From Gammaproteobacteria bacterium (lineage in GTDB: Bacteria; Pseudomonadota; Gammaproteobacteria; Steroidobacterales; JACDCP01): DNA of 44,630 nt. Shown here piece after piece: positions 1-8,286 of this stretch. The stretch is taken from positions 1 to 44,630 of the forward strand of contig JACDCP010000001.1 in the NCBI GenBank assembly GCA_013817465.1, read 5' to 3'. The translations under genes and the position numbers were made by a program. Position 1 is the first letter of the stretch. Each line of letters begins with the position of its first letter. Below the pieces are notes generated by a model, which was not told where the DNA came from, ran no database searches, and worked only from the letters and a program-made list of their open reading frames with translations.

Positions 1-22
1 GGACTGAAACGTGCTCGCTCAT
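1..22 (-). CDS. 5' end of a truncated gene
   Basis: On the minus strand an ATG at 22-20 overlaps the stop codon (21-19) of the upstream glycosyltransferase as an ATGA. Only about seven codons (MSEHVSV) lie inside the window, so the product cannot be recognised. The same 4-nt ATGA overlap joins several other gene pairs in this locus (11194-11197, 21413-21416, 22453-22456), which supports a real, translationally coupled gene running off the left edge. Confidence 0.4.
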
Positions 23-1005
23 GTCTGCTCCGGTGTTTCTCCGATCCGATCGATACGGGCACCCTCGCCCGGGGCGACGAGCATCGTCGCCGTCAGCGCC
101 GAGAACTTGTGCATCTTGACGTCACCGGTTTTGTAGATGAGCTCCGCCAGCGCCCCGCCGAGGAACAGAAAGCAGGCCAGCGATATGCACAGCACGCTGA
201 TGCTCGCGATCGTCAGGGAATAATCTCCACGATCGATCAGATAGTAGACGGTGAGCCCCAGGCAAAACATGCCTGCTATCGCAAAGGGCAATGACAAGGT
301 GGCGAACCAGAGCAGCGGCCGCGAAGCGAAGGACGCGATCGTCTTGATGGTGAGCAGATCGAGCAGCACCTTGTAAACCCGTGACAGACCGTATTTCGAC
401 TCGCCGAACTGCCGTGCATGATGGCGCACCTTGACCTCTGCGATATTCGGCCCGGCAACGGATGCCATCGCCGGAATGAAACGGTGCATTTCCGAGTACA
501 GGGGAACATTCCGGATCACCTGCGCCCGGAAGGCCTTCAGCGAGCAACCGTTGTCCTTGATCGGCACGCCAGTCACCTTGCCGATCAGCCAGTTCGCGAT
601 GCGCGACGGCACCTTGCGTGTCAGCAGCTTGTCCTGCCGGTCGAAGCGCCAGCCCACGACGATATCGGAGCCCTGACGGATCCGCTCGATGAACATCGGG
701 ATGTCGGCCGGATCGTTCTGCAGATCGCCGTCCATGGTGACTACGATCTCGCCGCGCGCATGATCGATGCCGGCAGCCATGGCCGGCGTCTGGCCGTAGT
801 TCCGGCGGAATTTAATGACGCGCAGCCGGGGGTCGCCGCGGGCGATTTCGGCAGCTACCGAAAACGTGCGATCGCTGCTGCCGTCGTCGACGAAAACGAC
901 TTCATAATCGAGGCCCAAAGGGCGTATCGCCTTCGAAATTGCCTCATACAGAAGCGCGACGCTCTCTTCCTCGTTATAAAACGGGACGACGACGGACAGA
1001 TCCAT
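19..1005 (-). CDS. GtrB/ArnC-like family 2 glycosyltransferase (polyprenyl-phosphate type)
   Basis: 328 aa. The N-terminal GT-A domain opens with LSVVVPFYNEEESV, carries VFVDDGSSD near residues 38-46 and the DGDLQNDP motif that holds the metal-binding aspartates near 92-99. Two hydrophobic segments follow at about residues 230-255 and 265-290, then a short cytoplasmic tail. This layout and length match the polyprenyl-phosphate glycosyltransferase group (DPM1, GtrB, ArnC), which moves a sugar from a nucleotide donor to undecaprenyl phosphate at the inner membrane. In an EPS locus it probably supplies a lipid-linked sugar for a GT-C enzyme such as the one at 35420-37132; that link is inference. 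It overlaps the next gene by 4 nt. The donor sugar cannot be read from the sequence. Confidence 0.85.
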   Translation of the reverse strand: MDLSVVVPFYNEEESVALLYEAISKAIRPLGLDYEVVFVDDGSSDRTFSVAAEIARGDPRLRVIKFRRNYGQTPAMAAGIDHARGEIVVTMDGDLQNDPADIPMFIERIRQGSDIVVGWRFDRQDKLLTRKVPSRIANWLIGKVTGVPIKDNGCSLKAFRAQVIRNVPLYSEMHRFIPAMASVAGPNIAEVKVRHHARQFGESKYGLSRVYKVLLDLLTIKTIASFASRPLLWFATLSLPFAIAGMFCLGLTVYYLIDRGDYSLTIASISVLCISLACFLFLGGALAELIYKTGDVKMHKFSALTATMLVAPGEGARIDRIGETPEQT

Positions 1006-1182
1006 GAAAACGTTTCGCCTTTGACGACGGCAATCGAAGAGAATCCCGGAACCTCGCGAGTATACCCGCAGCCGGCGCGCTGCCCGCGTGACGCCGATCG
1101 CAGAACAAGGTATTTGAAACCGTTCGACTATGTCAAACGAGCCTGTCGAGGATCAGCCGCTCGATTTGACGGATCGCAGGAT
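1006..1182. other. Intergenic, no gene seen
   Basis: About 177 nt between the GtrB-like gene and a sulfotransferase, both on the minus strand. It must hold any promoter of the GtrB-like gene; I recognise no clear promoter or terminator. A long plus-strand open frame crosses it but is antisense to both genes. Confidence 0.4.
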
Positions 1183-2166
1183 TCACAGACCGATGCGCAG
1201 CCGCAGGTACATCTTGAGGCGAGCGAGCTGTTCGATCTGGCTTGGATAATTCGTGGCCATCGCCGCGATCTTGCGTGGCGGATGCTCGAGATAGATGCAG
1301 GCCAGGGCTTCAAGCCGTGACAAACGCGCGCTGGGGCAGGCTCGCTCGTATCCGTATGCCTCGAGATCCTCGCCCGCCACAGCTTCGAATATCCGGAGCT
1401 CGCGCCGGGATAACATCTGCCGCCATCTGCCTGTATTCTCCGTGAGCACACCTTTGACGAGATTGGCTCGATTACGGATATCCGCCGAGTAGTCGGCGTA
1501 CGACGGATCGGGACTGAGCATCTGCGGGAAGTATTCCACGGCGAGGAAATCACAAAGCTGCCGCACGACCGCTTCCGTGTCGCGCAGCAGGTCTTCGTAG
1601 CGTAGCTGGAAGAACTGCGCCCCGAGCCTCGTCTCGAGCCGCCGCGCAACCGCGAGATGTTGGGACCATCGCCGGGCGGCCGGGTGCACGTGCTTCGGCC
1701 CGAATCGCGCTTTCATCCACGAAACGGCGACGTCGCGTCCGTCACGAACGATATGCACGAAGCGCGCCGAAGGGAAACCTTCGAGGATATAGTCGGCGAA
1801 GAAAAGGTGGTGTGGCGTCTTCTCTCCCCAGCGCGACTTCCCCCGCGCCTCGGTCCACGCTTCCATGATTCCGGCAACGATCCCGTTCAGGTCGAAATGG
1901 CCGTTCGCTTCGATGCGCGCCAGGGCCTCTCGTCCGTCGACGGCCGGGATCCACCTCCTCAGTCGCGGGGTCGCCAGTATGTCGCGCAGAAGTCGTTCGC
2001 GGTTCCGGGGCCTGCGAAGATCGCCGTAGTGGGTAATCCAGGGCAGAAACGTATCGTAGAAGTGCGACTCTCGCGGCACTGCTATTGCGGGATGCCGGCC
2101 GATGATCCGGCTCATCAGCGACGTGCCGGAACGCGGCGCGCCAATGATGATGACCGGTGGCTCCAT
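1183..2166 (-). CDS. Sulfotransferase (copy 1 of a tandem pair)
   Basis: 327 aa, PF13469-like PAPS-dependent sulfotransferase. The 5'-phosphosulfate loop is GAPRSGTSLMSR at residues 9-20, and the 3'-phosphate site FVHIVRDGRDVAVSW is at 136-150. RWGEKTPHH (112-120) is a usual family landmark between them. It would transfer sulfate from PAPS to a hydroxyl or amine, here probably on the EPS or its lipid-linked precursor in the cytoplasm. It lies 17 nt after a clearly related gene (2184-3218) that shares blocks such as RIEANG, GIVAGIMEAW and RDGRDVAVSW, so the two look like a tandem duplication that has diverged. GCGAGG abuts the ATG on the minus strand, an unusually close ribosome site. The acceptor is unknown. 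Confidence 0.88.
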   Translation of the reverse strand: MEPPVIIIGAPRSGTSLMSRIIGRHPAIAVPRESHFYDTFLPWITHYGDLRRPRNRERLLRDILATPRLRRWIPAVDGREALARIEANGHFDLNGIVAGIMEAWTEARGKSRWGEKTPHHLFFADYILEGFPSARFVHIVRDGRDVAVSWMKARFGPKHVHPAARRWSQHLAVARRLETRLGAQFFQLRYEDLLRDTEAVVRQLCDFLAVEYFPQMLSPDPSYADYSADIRNRANLVKGVLTENTGRWRQMLSRRELRIFEAVAGEDLEAYGYERACPSARLSRLEALACIYLEHPPRKIAAMATNYPSQIEQLARLKMYLRLRIGL

Positions 2167-2183
2167 CCTCGCTGACGTGGCGC

Positions 2184-3218
2184 TCAGAAACCGGCTCGCA
2201 GCCGCACATAGATCAGGGAGAGAACCGCCAGGTGCATCTGGCTTTTTCTGTTCTTCACCAGAGGCACGATTTTGCGCAGCGGATGCTCGATATATTTGTA
2301 GAACCTGCGTTGCGCAGCCGAAAGCCGCGGATTCCCGCAGACCCGATCATAGCCGTGTGCCTCCAGCTCCTTCCACGCCACTGCTTCGAATATCCTGAGC
2401 TCGCGCGGCGACAAGGCCCGCCGCCATTTTTCGGCGTTGCCGGCCATGATCGGCTTTGCCAGATTCGCATCGTTGCGCGCGTCGGTGGGATATCCCTCCT
2501 GCGAGCGATAAAACTTGAGCATGCCCGCGCTGTATTCCTCACCCAGAAAATCGCAGATGCGTCGCACCGTCATTTCGGCGTCGCGCAGCAGATCTTCGTA
2601 ACGCAGCTCGAAATACTGCGCCGGGCCGAGCTTCTCTTCGAGCTCGTGCGCTGCCTCGAGAACCTCCAGCCACCGTAAGGCCGCGGAATATACATGCTTC
2701 GGACCGAACACTGCCTTTTTCCAGGAGACGGCCACATCGCGTCCATCGCGCACGATGTGGATGAACTGCGCCTGCGGAAAATCCTCCAGGATCCGGTCCG
2801 CGAGGAAGAGATGCGCCGGCGTCTTTTCGCCCCAGCGCCGTTTTCCCTGCCCTCTGCACCAGGCCTCCATGATCCCGGCGACAATCCCCCCGAAATCGAA
2901 CCGGCCGTTGGCCTCGATCCGCTCCAGCGCGGCCTGCCTGTCGACACGGGGCAGCCAGTTTCGCAGCACGTCGGTTTGCAGAATGTCGCGTACCAGCCGT
3001 TCGCGGTTCCTGCGCGCGCCCAGATCGCCATAGTGGCGGAGCCAGGGCACGAAGGTCTTGTAGAAATACGATTCGTAGGGGACGGCAATCCCCGGGTGAT
3101 TGCCGATGATCTGGCTGATGAGCGACGTGCCCGAGCGGGGCGTGCCGACGAAAAAGATCGGCGATTCCATTCCCTTGACGGTTGATTTGTCGAAGGCCCC
3201 TTCCATCACGCTCCGCAT
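2184..3218 (-). CDS. Sulfotransferase (copy 2 of a tandem pair)
   Basis: 344 aa with the start at 3218; an internal ATG at 3170 (MESPIFFVG) aligns exactly with the start of the neighbouring paralogue and is a credible alternative giving 328 aa. Neither has an ideally spaced ribosome site. The PAPS loop is GTPRSGTSLISQ (about 25-36) and the 3'-phosphate site FIHIVRDGRDVAVSW lies near residue 152-166. The two-gene minus-strand unit starts here and is divergent from the epimerase at 3324. More than half of the positions I compared match the downstream paralogue, yet the acceptor-facing middle and C-terminal parts differ more, as expected if the two sulfate different positions. That functional split is inference. 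Confidence 0.87.
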   Translation of the reverse strand: MRSVMEGAFDKSTVKGMESPIFFVGTPRSGTSLISQIIGNHPGIAVPYESYFYKTFVPWLRHYGDLGARRNRERLVRDILQTDVLRNWLPRVDRQAALERIEANGRFDFGGIVAGIMEAWCRGQGKRRWGEKTPAHLFLADRILEDFPQAQFIHIVRDGRDVAVSWKKAVFGPKHVYSAALRWLEVLEAAHELEEKLGPAQYFELRYEDLLRDAEMTVRRICDFLGEEYSAGMLKFYRSQEGYPTDARNDANLAKPIMAGNAEKWRRALSPRELRIFEAVAWKELEAHGYDRVCGNPRLSAAQRRFYKYIEHPLRKIVPLVKNRKSQMHLAVLSLIYVRLRAGF

Positions 3219-3323
3219 GGTTACCGCTGTGCTGGATATATACTACACTCCGATCTTGCCATGGATTGCCCCGCGTTTCAGACTCCTCCCGGCTGCTCGC
3301 CGGGGCGGCCGTAAAGGATGCGC
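3219..3323. promoter_or_regulatory. Divergent intergenic region, probable back-to-back promoters
   Basis: About 105 nt separate a minus-strand sulfotransferase pair from a plus-strand epimerase. An AT-rich TATATACT stretch at 3237-3244 could serve as a -10 element, but I find no -35 box at good spacing, so the promoter assignment rests on gene orientation alone. Confidence 0.3.
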
Positions 3324-4346
3324 ATGAACAGTTTCTGGGACGGCCGCACTGCCCTCGTCACCGGCGCCGGCGGATTCACGGGCCGGCACCTCGCCACTGA
3401 GCTGAAGCGACGCGGAGCAAAAGTCAGGGCTTTCATCCGGGAAGGCTCGTCATCGGATTTCGAATCGGCGATCGAGATCTTTTCCGGCGATCTGCTCAGC
3501 GACGATGACTGTCATCGCGCCATGCAGGGAATGGATACGATTTTTCACGTTGCGGCTGTCTTCCGTCGCGTTTCGACGACAACGGAAGAGCTGCGCCGGA
3601 TTCATGTGAACGCCACGGAGCACTTGTTGCGGGCGGCCAAAGAAGCCGGCGCGCGGCGTTTCGTGCACACCAGCACGATCGGCGTGCACGGCGGGCTCAA
3701 GGTCGATCGAGCCGATGAGCAGGGTGAATTCAGCCCGAGTGACGATTACCAACTCACCAAGCTCGAGGGCGAGCAACTCGTCAGCCGGCTGGCGCCCGAG
3801 CTCGGCGTGCCGTACAGCATCATTCGTCCCTGCGCGATCTACGGTCCCGGCGATACGCGCTTCCTCAAATTCATCAAGCCGATCAGCCGCGGCATGTTCG
3901 TCATGGTCGGTCCCGGCGAGGTGCACGGTCACTTCGTCTATATCGACGATCTGGTGGAGGGCTTCCTGCTGGCCGGCGAGAAGGAAGAGGCCTGCGGCGA
4001 GACCTTCATCATCGGCGGCATGCGCAGCCACAGCCTGAACGAGTTTGCGCGCACGGTGGCGGACATCTGCGACGTGCGGCGTTCCGGCATCAGGGTGCCG
4101 GTCTGGCCCGTATACGCGGCCAGTGTCGTGTGCGAGAAAATCTGCAAGCTCATCGGCGTGGAGCCGCCGCTGCATCCGCGCCGCGTGGCCTTCTTCACCA
4201 AGCACCGCTCCTTCTCGATCGCCAAGGCCCGCAGGCTGCTCGGCTACGAGCCGAAGACGGATCTCGAGACCGGGATGAGACGCCTGATCCTCTGGTTCCG
4301 GCAGCAGGGCTACATGCACACGATCCTGGTGCTGGTCGGGATGTAG
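3324..4346 (+). CDS. NAD(P)-dependent epimerase/dehydratase (extended SDR)
   Basis: 340 aa from the ATG at 3324. An ATG six bases upstream (3318) directly abuts the AAAGG ribosome site, while 3324 sits at proper spacing from it. The Rossmann signature TGAGGFTG is at residues 13-20, and the catalytic YxxxK is Y142/K146 (DYQLTK) with TSTIG upstream. This is an extended short-chain dehydrogenase of the nucleotide-sugar epimerase, dehydratase or reductase type. In an EPS locus it probably makes an activated sugar; 3-beta-hydroxysteroid-dehydrogenase-like members look alike, so the substrate cannot be named. Its stop is followed after two bases by a long hairpin repeat that may terminate transcription towards the convergent methyltransferase. 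Confidence 0.85.
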   Translation: MNSFWDGRTALVTGAGGFTGRHLATELKRRGAKVRAFIREGSSSDFESAIEIFSGDLLSDDDCHRAMQGMDTIFHVAAVFRRVSTTTEELRRIHVNATEHLLRAAKEAGARRFVHTSTIGVHGGLKVDRADEQGEFSPSDDYQLTKLEGEQLVSRLAPELGVPYSIIRPCAIYGPGDTRFLKFIKPISRGMFVMVGPGEVHGHFVYIDDLVEGFLLAGEKEEACGETFIIGGMRSHSLNEFARTVADICDVRRSGIRVPVWPVYAASVVCEKICKLIGVEPPLHPRRVAFFTKHRSFSIAKARRLLGYEPKTDLETGMRRLILWFRQQGYMHTILVLVGM

Positions 4347-4348
4347 TC

Positions 4349-4401
4349 AAAATGGGGACATTCCTGATTTTCGTTTCGAAAATCAGGAATGTCCCCATTT
4401 T
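4349..4401. repeat. Palindromic repeat, copy 1 (REP-like hairpin, possible two-way terminator)
   Basis: Perfect inverted repeat: arms 4349-4373 and 4377-4401 around a TTT loop. The core is ggggacattcctgatttt. It starts with AAAA and ends with TTTT, so it could act as a factor-independent terminator in both directions, and it lies between convergent genes. The right arm also encodes the last residues (KWGHS) and stop codon of the methyltransferase at 4383-5120. The same core recurs at 5141, 6639 and 9937. Confidence 0.9.
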
Positions 4402-5120
4402 CGGTCAGCGCGCAGGATGACCGGGGAGCCGAGCAGATGCGTCAGGCCGACTGCCCGTGAGGCCGTGTCGGCCGCGCGCACGACAGCGTTTGCGTCGAGC
4501 GCGCGATGGACGAACATCGGCAGAAAGAACTGCTTGCTGGCTCGCGCCGGCGCGAAGCCGTGCTCCGCCAGAACGCCCGCCAGTTCCCCGGCCGTGAAGC
4601 TCGTGTACGTGCGGGTATTCCCTTCGATGCGTTTCTTGAGCGCGAACAGCAGCGGCGTCAGCGCGTTCAGGCTCCACTTGCTCGGGTAGTCCACGACCAG
4701 CGACCGCGACGACACGCGAGCGAATTCGGCCAGCAGCCGTGGCCAGCGCTCGATGTGCGACAGCAGCCGCACCGATATGACCAGATCGAAGGCCTGATTC
4801 GGGTACGGTAAAGCGAGCAGGTTTCCCACGTCCTGACGGACATTTACGTGTGGGTGGATGCCTCTGAAGCGCTCGTAGCATCGCTCGTCGCTGCTCAATA
4901 TCGTCACGTCGTAGTTGCGCTTCAGCAGCAGCTCGGTGAGCTGGCCATGGCCGCCTCCGACGTCGAGCACCGACCTGCCGTCGAAATCGCTCAGCACGTC
5001 TTCGATGGCGGCCGTCTGTGTGTCGAGGAAGTACTGCCCCGCGCGCCCCTGGAAGCGGGAGGCATAGTCAGCCGAGGCGGTCTCGATATCCGGGGTCTCC
5101 GGCGTTTCTTCTTCTTGCAT
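4383..5120 (-). CDS. Class I SAM-dependent methyltransferase
   Basis: 245 aa. The SAM-binding motif I is VLDVGGGHGQLTE (about 51-63), followed by ILSSDE at the acidic end of strand 2 and by a motif similar to IV/V in LPYPNQAFDLVISV. These features and the length fit the Methyltransf_11 type that methylates small molecules or sugars. The acceptor may be a sugar of the EPS or a carrier-bound group; neither can be chosen from sequence. The C-terminus is odd: the final codons and stop lie inside the palindromic repeat at 4349-4401, so the native end was probably replaced when the repeat arrived. The gene is minus strand, downstream of the carrier-protein gene (5226-5471), with another repeat copy between the two. 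Confidence 0.85.
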   Translation of the reverse strand: MQEEETPETPDIETASADYASRFQGRAGQYFLDTQTAAIEDVLSDFDGRSVLDVGGGHGQLTELLLKRNYDVTILSSDERCYERFRGIHPHVNVRQDVGNLLALPYPNQAFDLVISVRLLSHIERWPRLLAEFARVSSRSLVVDYPSKWSLNALTPLLFALKKRIEGNTRTYTSFTAGELAGVLAEHGFAPARASKQFFLPMFVHRALDANAVVRAADTASRAVGLTHLLGSPVILRADRKWGHS

Positions 5121-5140
5121 GGACGGCTCGCCTCAGGAGC

Positions 5141-5226
5141 AAATGGGGACATTCCTGATTTTCGTCTCGAAAGGAGAAAATGGGGACATTCCTGATTTCC
5201 GAAAAAATCAGGAATGTCCCCATTTT
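5141..5226. repeat. Palindromic repeat, copy 2 (three half-sites)
   Basis: An inverted pair has arms 5177-5198 and 5205-5226 around a 6-nt loop. One further direct half-copy lies at 5141-5163, giving three half-sites instead of two. It fills the gap between the carrier-protein gene, whose stop codon shares base 5226 with the repeat, and the methyltransferase start at 5120. Confidence 0.88.
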
Positions 5227-5471
5227 CAGGCTGTCTCGGATTGCTCGGAAGTGTGCCGATCGACGACTTCCCTGATCTTGCCGATGCTTTCCAGGGACTG
5301 AATCTCCCGCATGGAGAGCTTGATGCGGAACGCCTGCTCGAGCGCCGTGATGAGCCGGAAATGATTGAGCGAATCCCAGCGGTCGACGGTCTCTGGTGTG
5401 AGATCGTCGGACAGGCTGGATTCGTCCACCTCGAAAACTTCCGCTATGATCTGCTCAACAGTCCTATGCAT
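5226..5471 (-). CDS. Acyl/peptidyl carrier protein (left set)
   Basis: 81 aa from the ATG at 5471; a GTG at 5477 would add two residues, but GAAGGA is better spaced for the ATG. The motif WDSLNHFRL carries the phosphopantetheine attachment serine (Ser34 of DSL). Acidic helices and overall size are those of a free-standing carrier protein. The nearby adenylation enzyme (6754-8286) is the obvious candidate to load it, and the formyltransferase (5609-6562), transcribed divergently, could act on the loaded group. The last codon abuts a palindromic repeat. It is not a typical fatty-acid AcpP, because the context is polysaccharide and the sequence around the serine differs. Its actual cargo is unknown. 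Confidence 0.87.
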   Translation of the reverse strand: MHRTVEQIIAEVFEVDESSLSDDLTPETVDRWDSLNHFRLITALEQAFRIKLSMREIQSLESIGKIREVVDRHTSEQSETA

Positions 5472-5608
5472 CTTCACGTTCCTTCGCCGTCGCGAAGCAC
5501 ATCCTGGGCCGATGAAGCCTGCCTCGCAAATTATGCAGAAACCGCCGTCTGCCGTGATGTTAAGTCTGTCACAAGACCGCGCGGCCTTCTACATGAACGG
5601 CGATTAGC
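5472..5608. promoter_or_regulatory. Divergent intergenic region between carrier protein and formyltransferase
   Basis: This 137-nt gap between divergent genes must hold their promoters if they are separately transcribed. A four-codon frame (ATG at 5592, stop at 5604-5606) ends two bases before the formyltransferase ATG. I see no convincing promoter boxes. Confidence 0.3.
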
Positions 5609-6562
5609 ATGAGCCGCTTGATAGTGATCGGCAACGGGACCCTGGCCATGGATTGCCTGGCTATGCTGCACGATCGGCCAGCCGCCGAAATCGTGCTGGT
5701 CGTGTACGATCAGCGGGAGCGTTCCATCGGCGGCGGCGTCGCGGCTTGGTGCAAAAACCACAGCGTGGCCGTGCTGCCGGTAGAGAAAAACATCAATGCG
5801 CCGGAGGTCCTGCAAGGGATCACGGCGCTCGAACCCGACCTGATCTTCAATATCAACAGCTTCTTCATCTTCCGCGACGAGCTGCTCGCGGTCGCGAAAG
5901 GCGGCATGGTGAACTTTCACAATGCCCCGCTGCCGAGATTCCGCGGCGTGCACTCACCGTCCTGGGCCATCATCACTGGCGCGACCGACTACGGCGTCAC
6001 CTGGCACTTCATCGACAAAGGAATCGACACGGGTGACATCATCGCCCAGCGGCCGGTCGAAATCAGCGACGACGAAACCGCGCTCAGCCTGACGATCAAG
6101 TGCATGCTGGCGGGCAAGGCGCTGTTCGCAGAATTCATCGACGATTTGCTCGCGGGGGACTTCACGCGCACGCCCCAGTCCGGCCCCGGCTCGTATTACT
6201 CGCTGCGGGATACGCCGAATGGCGGCTATATCGACTTCAGCGACGACTGCAAGATCATCGACCGGGTCGTGCGCGGCCTCGATTTCGGCCCGGCGACCAA
6301 TACCTTCGTGCACGCGAAAACGCGTTTCCGCGAGCGCGATTTCATCGTCAGCCGCGTAAGCTGTAGACCGCAGGCAGCAACGAAACCGCCGGGCACTGCG
6401 CTCAGCACCGACGCCGGGCGGCTGGAGGTTGCGGCAGGTGACGGGATCGTGTCGATAGAAGACGTGCGGTCGGCCGACGGTGAGCCGCTCACGGTATCCG
6501 GGCTTATCGACAAACTGGGCATTCGCCCGAACGATCGCCTGGAGAACGTACGCGTGAGCTGA
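5609..6562 (+). CDS. Formyltransferase-family protein (Fmt-like fold)
   Basis: 317 aa. The formyltransferase signature is intact: VNFHNAPLPRFRG at about 101-113 and GIDTGDII at 138-145 supply the expected Asn102, His104 and Asp140 triad, which uses 10-formyltetrahydrofolate. The N-terminus (MSRLIVIGNGTLAMDCL) differs from methionyl-tRNA formyltransferase, and the C-terminal domain is short and divergent, so this is unlikely to be the housekeeping Fmt. Relatives formylate sugar amines (ArnA, WlaRD types) or aminoacyl groups on carrier proteins (NRPS formylation domains). Sitting beside a carrier protein and an adenylation enzyme, it probably N-formylates either a carrier-bound amino acid or an amino sugar of the EPS; the choice is open. 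Confidence 0.85.
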   Translation: MSRLIVIGNGTLAMDCLAMLHDRPAAEIVLVVYDQRERSIGGGVAAWCKNHSVAVLPVEKNINAPEVLQGITALEPDLIFNINSFFIFRDELLAVAKGGMVNFHNAPLPRFRGVHSPSWAIITGATDYGVTWHFIDKGIDTGDIIAQRPVEISDDETALSLTIKCMLAGKALFAEFIDDLLAGDFTRTPQSGPGSYYSLRDTPNGGYIDFSDDCKIIDRVVRGLDFGPATNTFVHAKTRFRERDFIVSRVSCRPQAATKPPGTALSTDAGRLEVAAGDGIVSIEDVRSADGEPLTVSGLIDKLGIRPNDRLENVRVS

Positions 6563-6638
6563 AATCCCCTGCCGCAAACCGGCCACGAGGAAAACTCCTC
6601 GCTACCGAACGTCATGCAGATAACCGCGCCGATGAGCG

Positions 6639-6724
6639 GGAAAATGGGGACATTCCTGATTTTCCGTGAGATGTTCTTCGGCTAAGCAAGGGCATCCGGA
6701 AAATCAGGAATGTCCCCATTTTCC
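6639..6724. repeat. Palindromic repeat, copy 3
   Basis: Perfect 28-nt arms at 6639-6666 and 6697-6724 separated by a 30-nt loop. It lies between the convergent ends of the formyltransferase (stop at 6562) and the adenylation enzyme (stop at 6754). Confidence 0.9.
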
Positions 6725-6753
6725 TCTCGCGCGGTGGCCTGCCACAACAAGCA

Positions 6754-8286
6754 TCAACGCTGCGCGATTTCGGCAAGGGCCTGGCGGTCGATCTTGCCGT
6801 TCAGATTCAGCGGCATGTGGTCGATGCTTTGAATGACCCGCGGCTGCATGTACGCCGGCAGCTTGCGTTGCAGATATTCGGCGAGCGCGTCGCCGACGTC
6901 CTCGTAATCCTCGATGAAAAGGTGCAGCCCGCTCGTGCCCTCTTTGTTGGGGACGGCAATGACGGCAGCCTGAGCGCGACCCGCGAACTCCCGCGCGTGA
7001 TGCTCGATCTCACCGAGCTCGACGCGATGGCCGTCGATCTTGACCTGGAAATCCGCCCGCCCGCAGTAGATGAATTTATTCGCTGCGTTGACGAAGCAGA
7101 TATCCCCGGTGCGATAAGCCTTGCCTCCCGTAACCCCTTCGATATCGACGAAGGCCGCAGCGGTCTTTTCCGGATCGCGCCAGTAATGATCGGTGACCTG
7201 GGGCCCTTGCAGGCACAGTTCTCCCATCTCTCCCTGCGCCACCGGCACATTGCCCTCATCGACGACGTACGCGCTCACGTCCGGCATCGGCCGGCCGATA
7301 GCCACGATGCCGTTGACGGCTTCCGCCCGCGCCGATTCGGCTTCCCAGTCGTAGACCAGGCAGTAGATCGTCGCTTCAGTGGGCCCGTAAACGTTCTGGA
7401 TTCGCGCATTCGGCACGCATTTCGACCAGCCCTCGACCAGCCCCTGCGGCAAGGCTTCGCCGCAGAACTGGCTGTGGCGTAAAGCGGGCAACTCGATCTC
7501 GTCGAAGAAGCGTTCGAGGTACGCGAGCGCCGAAGGCACCATGAGGGCCACCGTCAGCTCATGCTCCTGCAGCAGCGTGACGATGTTCATCCAGGCGATG
7601 CCCTTCTCCGGGAGCACATAGCAGCAGGCGCCGATGCACAGAGGCGCGAACAGCGATACCACCGACAGGTCGAACGTCAGCTCGAACATCTGCAGGAACC
7701 GATCCTCCTTCCGGTAATCGCCGATTTCCGGATCGAGAACGACGTCCATGAAGCTGTTGAGATTGCGGTGGTAGATTGGCACGCCTTTCGGCCGCCCGGT
7801 GCTGCCGGAAGTAAAAAACAGGTAGGCCAGGGAATCGGTGTGTATGTCCGCTAGATCCAGGCTGCTGCTGGCGCGCGAATCGGAGTCCAGCCGCCGCGTG
7901 CGCATGACTTCGATATCCACAGGCAGGGCATGCTCGATGTGCCCGGCACTCTCCTGTCGACCGCTGGCCAGCACCACCTCGAGCCCGGCATCCTCGATGA
8001 TCCGGGCATTGCGGTCCTGCGGATGCTTGTTGTTGAGCGGCACATAGGCCGAGCCGTTCGCCAGGATTGCAAGGATGGAGGCATAGGTGGCGGCGTCATC
8101 CCCGGTCAGCACGCCGATGCGCCGCTGATCGGCAAACCCCGACTCCACGAGGCCGTTGCGTATGCCCTGCGCGAGCGCCGAAAGCTCGCGATACGTGTAA
8201 TGTCGCCCATCCGCATACAGCGCATGGCGCTCGGGGAAAAATTTCGCCACTTCGGCGAACTGGTGAATGACCGTCCTGATCGGCAT
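6754..8286 (-). CDS. Stand-alone amino-acid adenylation enzyme (DltA/NRPS A-domain type)
   Basis: 510 aa, the size of DltA. Core motifs of the adenylation superfamily are present: A3 LFFTSGSTGRPKG (about 156-168), A4 FELTFDLSVV (201-210), A5 YGPTEATIY, A7 YRTGD, A8 GRADFQVKIDGHRVELGEIE, and A10 NLNGKIDRQ with the catalytic lysine. The aspartate in FDLS is the one that usually binds the alpha-amino group, so an amino-acid substrate is favoured over a fatty acid. It would make an aminoacyl-AMP and load the carrier protein at 5226-5471. There are no condensation or thioesterase domains. Its ATG overlaps the upstream FAD-enzyme stop as TGATG (8284-8288), so the two are translationally coupled. 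A longer open frame continues upstream but is the wrong frame of the FAD enzyme. Confidence 0.88.
   Translation of the reverse strand: MPIRTVIHQFAEVAKFFPERHALYADGRHYTYRELSALAQGIRNGLVESGFADQRRIGVLTGDDAATYASILAILANGSAYVPLNNKHPQDRNARIIEDAGLEVVLASGRQESAGHIEHALPVDIEVMRTRRLDSDSRASSSLDLADIHTDSLAYLFFTSGSTGRPKGVPIYHRNLNSFMDVVLDPEIGDYRKEDRFLQMFELTFDLSVVSLFAPLCIGACCYVLPEKGIAWMNIVTLLQEHELTVALMVPSALAYLERFFDEIELPALRHSQFCGEALPQGLVEGWSKCVPNARIQNVYGPTEATIYCLVYDWEAESARAEAVNGIVAIGRPMPDVSAYVVDEGNVPVAQGEMGELCLQGPQVTDHYWRDPEKTAAAFVDIEGVTGGKAYRTGDICFVNAANKFIYCGRADFQVKIDGHRVELGEIEHHAREFAGRAQAAVIAVPNKEGTSGLHLFIEDYEDVGDALAEYLQRKLPAYMQPRVIQSIDHMPLNLNGKIDRQALAEIAQR

Noticed and set aside
418..1320. A 300-codon plus-strand frame at the left end
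   Set aside because: It is antisense to the GtrB-like gene and the sulfotransferase and has no recognisable domain.
3450..4319. A 289-codon minus-strand frame
   Set aside because: Antisense shadow of the epimerase, which has catalytic and cofactor motifs in the plus frame.
5592..5606. Four-codon upstream frame before the formyltransferase
   Set aside because: It is too short and has no arrest-peptide or attenuator features; probably chance.
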